Positions 61,124 to 64,000 of a DNA stretch of 64,000 nucleotides are shown piece by piece. Source of the DNA: Oscillospiraceae bacterium (GTDB taxonomy: Bacteria; Bacillota; Clostridia; Oscillospirales; CAG-272); the NCBI GenBank assembly GCA_015064415.1, contig SVSG01000007.1:1-64000 (forward strand). Direction: 5' to 3'. Numbering within the stretch: the stretch's first letter is position 1; each line of letters opens with the position of its first letter. Below the pieces are notes generated by a model that was not told the DNA's origin, did not search any database, and saw nothing but the letters and a program-made list of their open reading frames with translations. A program made the translations under genes and the position numbers.

Positions 61124-61203
61124 ATTATAATAGATTTTCGCTATGAAATGAAGGTGAAAATTGATATAATACACTTGATTTTCGCTACCGCGCGTGATAT
61201 ACT
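61124..61203. promoter_or_regulatory. Divergent promoters with AraC-type direct repeats
   Basis: Rightward: TTGATT (61175-61180) and TATACT (61198-61203), 17-bp spacer, for the araC-type gene. Leftward: TATAAT (61129-61124) with a poor -35, for the xylanase. GATTTTCGCTA occurs twice in the same orientation, at 61133-61143 next to the weak xylanase -10 and at 61177-61187 over the rightward -35; the centres are 44 bp apart, about four helical turns. This layout fits an AraC dimer that activates the xylanase and represses itself. Confidence 0.7.
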
Positions 61204-61223
61204 GAAAAAAAGGAGGGGTGAGA

Positions 61224-61979
61224 GTGAGTGAAAAATTGAAGCTATCTTTGCGCGAGGTGTTGGTGTTTGCGCAGAAACGCGAAAAGGCTCGACAGGGCGC
61301 GCGCCCCTTTTCTGCGCTTTCCTTTAAGGCGAGCGCAGGCGGCGCTTACGTAGTGAACGGTGAGCGCATCCCCTATGAAAAGGGGGCGATCTGCTTGGTT
61401 CCCGCAGGCGTGGCGTACCGCCGCGAGAGCGAGCGGGAGGATATTTTCGTGCTCCATTTTGATGCAGACGGTATTTTGCCGCAGACCGTACGTATCGTAC
61501 AGGTCACGGATATCGGGGCGTATCAAGAGAAATTTGCCGCCGCACTTGCATTTTGGCAACGAAGGGAGCCGGGGGATCATTATCGCGCGAGTGCAATTTT
61601 ATATGAGCTTTTTGCTGAAGTGATCGCGCCCGACGAGCAAGCGACAAGAGAGGGTGACTATCTTGCGGAAAGCGTGCGATATATGGAGAAAAAGCTTTCG
61701 GATCATACCCTTACGGTGGGGAAATTGGCCGCGCGCGCCTTTGTCAGCCCTGCGAATTTCCGTCGCCGCTTTGGGAAACGTTACGGGTGCTCACCAAAGC
61801 AATATTTGGATCACTTGCGCATGAGCTATGCGCAAAGCTTGTTGCAAACGGGCTATTACAGCGCCGAGGAGGTTGCCGAGCGCTGCGGCTTTGTCGACGC
61901 GGGCTATTTTTGCACCGCCTTTCGCCGCCACACGGGCGAAAGCGTGACACAATTTCGTCGCAAGCACCTTGAAAAGTAA
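61224..61979 (+). CDS. AraC-family transcription regulator
   Basis: A 251-residue regulator. Residues about 10-130 form a cupin-like ligand domain (GGAYVVNGERIPYEKGAICL, then VPAGVAYRRES). The C-terminal ~100 residues are the double helix-turn-helix: KLAARAFVSPANFRRRFGKR, QYLDHLRMSYAQSLLQTGYY and VAERCGFVDAGYFCTAFRRH. It likely binds a xylose-related sugar and controls the divergent xylanase. The GTG at 61224 is seven bases after GGAGG; the GTG at 61218 overlaps the site. Confidence 0.9.
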   Translation: MSEKLKLSLREVLVFAQKREKARQGARPFSALSFKASAGGAYVVNGERIPYEKGAICLVPAGVAYRRESEREDIFVLHFDADGILPQTVRIVQVTDIGAYQEKFAAALAFWQRREPGDHYRASAILYELFAEVIAPDEQATREGDYLAESVRYMEKKLSDHTLTVGKLAARAFVSPANFRRRFGKRYGCSPKQYLDHLRMSYAQSLLQTGYYSAEEVAERCGFVDAGYFCTAFRRHTGESVTQFRRKHLEK

Positions 61980-62028
61980 ATTTAGTGCCCAAACGGTATG
62001 AAAAAAAGCCGCCGAAAGGCGGCTTTTA
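61979..62028. terminator. Bidirectional terminator, second copy of the direct repeat
   Basis: Same AATTTAGTGCCCAAACGG segment and GCCGCC/GGCGGC hairpin as at 59700-59747, between the convergent AraC and RAYT genes. Confidence 0.9.
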
Positions 62029-62523
62029 TTTGTCGGTATAAAGCTTGTTGAAATGCCATTTGAGGGGATTTTCATAAATGTATTTTGCGTGCTCTTCGTA
62101 ATCCTGACGGTTACGGATAACGTGATCGATGAAGCGCTTTTGCCATATAGAACGCCCGATTTTTTTGGTGATATATCCTTTCATTTGCCGCATTAGCCGA
62201 TCTGTTGTAGGGGCGACCATTGGTCGTCCGTGCTCGTCTGCGCGAACGATCAATAAAATATGAATGTGATCCGGCATAATGACATAATGATCCACTGCTA
62301 TGACAGGATAGATTTTTGAGATTTTGCAAATGGCTTCTTCCACAATTTCGCCGTAAGGGGATAATGCAATATCTTGCGGACGACCAATGGTCGCCCCTAC
62401 GGTATATGCGGGATCCCAAAAATAATTTTTCCTTTCCTTTGTGCATACGGTAAGGAAATATGCTCCGGGTGAACTGTAATCAAAATGTTCTAAGCGGATA
62501 TTTTTTCTCTTCGGCAGATCCAT
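62026..62523 (-). CDS. REP-associated tyrosine transposase (RAYT, Y1/HUH family)
   Basis: A 165-residue single-strand DNA transposase of the IS200-like Y1 group. HYVIMPDHIHILLIV contains the metal-binding H-x-H (His86, His88); Tyr142 in RNRQDYEEHAKYIYENP is the predicted nucleophile, followed by the K-W-H tail. RAYTs are domesticated single-copy enzymes that spread REP palindromes. Two surface insertions, VGATIGRPQ (42-50) and GRPMVAPTT (99-107), are encoded by inverted copies of the dispersed palindrome itself. The ATG lies one base after the tcdA stop codon and uses GGAAGG inside the end of tcdA. All key residues are present, so the enzyme may be active. Confidence 0.88.
   Translation of the reverse strand: MDLPKRKNIRLEHFDYSSPGAYFLTVCTKERKNYFWDPAYTVGATIGRPQDIALSPYGEIVEEAICKISKIYPVIAVDHYVIMPDHIHILLIVRADEHGRPMVAPTTDRLMRQMKGYITKKIGRSIWQKRFIDHVIRNRQDYEEHAKYIYENPLKWHFNKLYTDK
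62207..62230. repeat. In-gene REP-like palindrome, copy A
   Basis: GTAG followed by GGGCGACCATTGGTCGTCC inside the RAYT frame. It is the exact reverse complement of copy B, 24 bases long, and the same type as GGGCGACCAGTGGTCGCCC at 13776-13794. Confidence 0.9.
62377..62400. repeat. In-gene REP-like palindrome, copy B
   Basis: GGACGACCAATGGTCGCCC followed by CTAC inside the RAYT frame, 146 bases from copy A and in opposite orientation. CGG follows the CTAC, as in most intergenic copies. Confidence 0.9.
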
Positions 62524-62524
62524 T

Positions 62525-63235
62525 TTATGCCTTCCCTGCAAGCTCTCGTATCACCTCGCTGGCAAGGACAAGGCCTGCGGCGGCGGGGACGAAGGAGATC
62601 GAGCCCGGTGCGTGGCGGCCGTGGCCGTCTGCGAGCGTCGCACCCTGCGGTTGCTCGGTGGAGTACACCACTTTCACGCCCCGTATGCCCTCTTTTTTGC
62701 AAAGATTGCGGATCGTGCGCGCGAGGGGGCAGGTGTCGGTCTTTTCGATCTTCGCCACGCGAAAGGCGGTGGGATCCAGCTTGTTGCCCGTGCCCATCGA
62801 GCAGATGATCGGCACGCCCGCGGCACGCGCGCGGCGGATCAGCTCCATTTTGGCCGCCACCGTGTCGATGGCGTCCACGATGTAATCATATTGCGACAGG
62901 TCAAATTCCTCCGCGTTTTCGGGCAGGTAAAAGACGTTATGGCAATGCACCGTGGTATCGGGGTCGATGTCGCGCACACGCGCGGCGGCGGCTTCTGTTT
63001 TTTGCATGCCGATCGTGCTTCGCAGCGCGATGATCTGGCGGTTGAGATTGCTTTCACTCACCGTGTCGTTGTCAAAAAGCGACAGCGTACCAACCCCTGC
63101 GCGGGCAAGCGCCTCAACGACGTAGCCACCCACGCCGCCGATGCCGAACACCGCCACGTGCGCGCGGCGCAGGCGGGCAACGCCCTCCTCTCCCAGCAGC
63201 ATTTCGGTGCGGACGTATTGCTCTTTTGATGCCAT
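62525..63235 (-). CDS. tcdA: tRNA threonylcarbamoyladenosine dehydratase
   Basis: A 236-residue E1-like ATP-dependent enzyme that cyclises t6A-37 of tRNAs to ct6A. The nucleotide loop FGIGGVGGYVVEALARAG (30-47), DNDTVSESNLNRQ (adenylate site), DYIVDAIDTVAAK and ICSMGTGNKLDPT, and the C-terminal S-F-V-P-A-A-A-G-L are those of TcdA/CsdL. Length is slightly below E. coli TcdA. GGAG precedes the ATG. The RAYT gene begins one base after its stop. Confidence 0.92.
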   Translation of the reverse strand: MASKEQYVRTEMLLGEEGVARLRRAHVAVFGIGGVGGYVVEALARAGVGTLSLFDNDTVSESNLNRQIIALRSTIGMQKTEAAAARVRDIDPDTTVHCHNVFYLPENAEEFDLSQYDYIVDAIDTVAAKMELIRRARAAGVPIICSMGTGNKLDPTAFRVAKIEKTDTCPLARTIRNLCKKEGIRGVKVVYSTEQPQGATLADGHGRHAPGSISFVPAAAGLVLASEVIRELAGKA

Positions 63236-63266
63236 AACGGGTCTCCTTTTTGTGGAATGATGTGAC

Positions 63267-63424
63267 TACCCCACCACCGCAAGCGGTCCCCCTCCCCTCG
63301 CAAGGGGCGGACAGGTTTGTGCGAACAAAGCGAATAAAGCATAAAGCTTTTATTGTCAGCAATGCGGCTACACAGTCCTCCCCTTGAGAGGGGAGGGGGA
63401 CCAACGAATGTTGGTGGTGGGGTA
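63267..63424. mobile_element. MITE-like inverted-repeat element
   Basis: A 158-bp unit bounded by TACCCCACCACC and GGTGGTGGGGTA. Further pairing lies inside (GGTCCCCCTCCCCTC with GAGGGGAGGGGGACC), and an AATAAAGC/GCTTTATT-type hairpin is near the centre. No reading frame of note. It fills the gap between tcdA and the ABC gene. No target duplication could be read with certainty. Confidence 0.6.
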
Positions 63425-63464
63425 GTAAGGATAGAATTTTTATCTAAAGTTAAGCGAGAATGGT

Positions 63465-64000
63465 TTACTCCAGCTCAAACGCGCCGGTGTAAAGCTGGTA
63501 ATAGGTGCCTTTTTCAGCAATCAGCTTTTCGTGATTGCCGCGCTCGATGATGCGGCCGTGGTCAAGCACCATAATGACGTCGGAGTCCATGACGGTGGAC
63601 AGGCGGTGCGCGATGACGAACACCGTGCGTCCCTCCATCAGCTTATCCATACCACGCTGTACGATCGCCTCGGTGCGGGTGTCGATGGAGGAGGTCGCCT
63701 CGTCCAGGATCATCACGGGCGGGTCAGCTACGGCGGCACGCGCGATGGCGATCAGCTGGCGCTGACCCTGCGAGAGGTTCGCGCCGTTGTTTTGCAGCTC
63801 GGTCTCATAGCCACCGGGCAAGCGGGTGATGAAATCGTCCGCACCCGCCAGCTTCGCGGCGGCGATGCACTCCTCGTCGGTGGCATCCAAACGCCCATAG
63901 CGGATGTTGTCCATCACGCTGCCCGTGAACAGGTTGGTCTCCTGCAGCACAAGGCCAAGCGAACGGCGCAGATCGTTTTTCTTGATCTTGCCGATATTGA
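63465..64000 (-). CDS. ABC exporter, C-terminal ATPase part (cut by window end)
   Basis: The last ~178 codons of an MdlB/MsbA-type ABC exporter; the frame stays open to the window end (N-I-G-K-I-K-K-N-D-L-R-R-S-L-G upstream of VLQETNLFTG). Q-loop LVLQETNLF, signature LSQGQRQLIAIARA, Walker B VMILDEATSSID and H-loop FVIAHRLSTV are present; Walker A and the membrane domain lie outside. It ends near the last helix without a tail extension. It may be the second half of a heterodimer, which is usual for this type in clostridia. Confidence 0.92.
   Translation of the reverse strand, partial: NIGKIKKNDLRRSLGLVLQETNLFTGSVMDNIRYGRLDATDEECIAAAKLAGADDFITRLPGGYETELQNNGANLSQGQRQLIAIARAAVADPPVMILDEATSSIDTRTEAIVQRGMDKLMEGRTVFVIAHRLSTVMDSDVIMVLDHGRIIERGNHEKLIAEKGTYYQLYTGAFELE

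Noticed and set aside
62026..62523. RAYT as a decayed pseudogene because of internal repeats
   Set aside because: The frame is open from start to stop and keeps the H-x-H and Tyr motifs at normal spacing, so there is no sign of decay.

Overview
The window looks like chromosome of a low-redundancy, moderately GC-rich, Gram-positive anaerobe of the class Clostridia, most likely a gut Oscillospirales/Christensenellales-type organism. The evidence is: a SpoVM-like micro-gene and an M23 protein behind a sigma-F-like promoter (endospore formation); a reverse rubrerythrin / PerR / rubrerythrin operon (anaerobe with peroxide defence); lipoproteins with type II signal peptides; consensus TTGACA-N17-TATAAT promoters; strong AGGAGG ribosome sites; and dispersed intergenic palindromes of the kind seen in clostridial genomes. 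No rRNA, CRISPR, prophage or conjugative module was seen.

Layout. 0.3-6 kb: a GH39-like glycosidase divergent from an EamA exporter plus GH28 pectinase-like pair, then asnB, then spoVM. 6-12 kb: a repeat field, a four-gene minus-strand operon (ymdB, flavin reductase, ACT protein, UPF0210), a carbohydrate-type lipoprotein and a PHP phosphoesterase. 12-26 kb, mostly minus strand: a Gfo/Idh oxidoreductase, a MacB-like ABC fusion, a cation/proton antiporter, an AzgA-type purine permease, a MurNAc recycling pair (XRE-kinase fusion plus murQ), a DUF1508 protein and an NSS transporter. 26-30 kb: a Toprim protein and a U32/TrhP - rarA - uppP operon. 30-34 kb: the PerR oxidative-stress operon, a DUF1846 protein and a SpoIIQ-like peptidase. 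35-39 kb: a 1290-residue coiled-coil lipoprotein. 39-43 kb: an LRR protein, then a translationally coupled SGNH hydrolase - dusB - pseudo-receiver regulator - murI operon. 43-55 kb: tRNA-Gly(CCC), a ~2160-residue CxxC-rich lipoprotein and a tightly packed lipoprotein/ABC ATPase/FtsX permease operon. 55-64 kb: a NAT/GNAT_C protein, a Gfo/Idh plus TIM-barrel isomerase operon, an M20 amidohydrolase, a GH10 xylanase divergent from an AraC regulator, a REP-associated tyrosine transposase (RAYT) abutting tcdA, and the end of an ABC exporter.

How the parts fit. Several units serve plant-polysaccharide use (GH39, GH28, GH10 with AraC, two Gfo/Idh enzymes, TIM-barrel isomerase, sugar-type lipoprotein). 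Others serve envelope turnover (murQ with kinase, murI, uppP), oxidative stress, tRNA modification (dusB, TrhP-like, tcdA) and sporulation.

The most distinctive signals are: a RAYT gene whose own reading frame holds two perfectly inverted copies of the palindrome dispersed through the window; an XRE-HTH fused to a BadF-type sugar kinase next to murQ; the spoVM micro-gene; a 29-bp inverted repeat that includes the 3' end of a tRNA; a giant lipoprotein followed by an ABC operon; and a xylanase-araC cassette bounded by a ~48-bp direct repeat. All assignments are by eye from translated sequence; no search was run.
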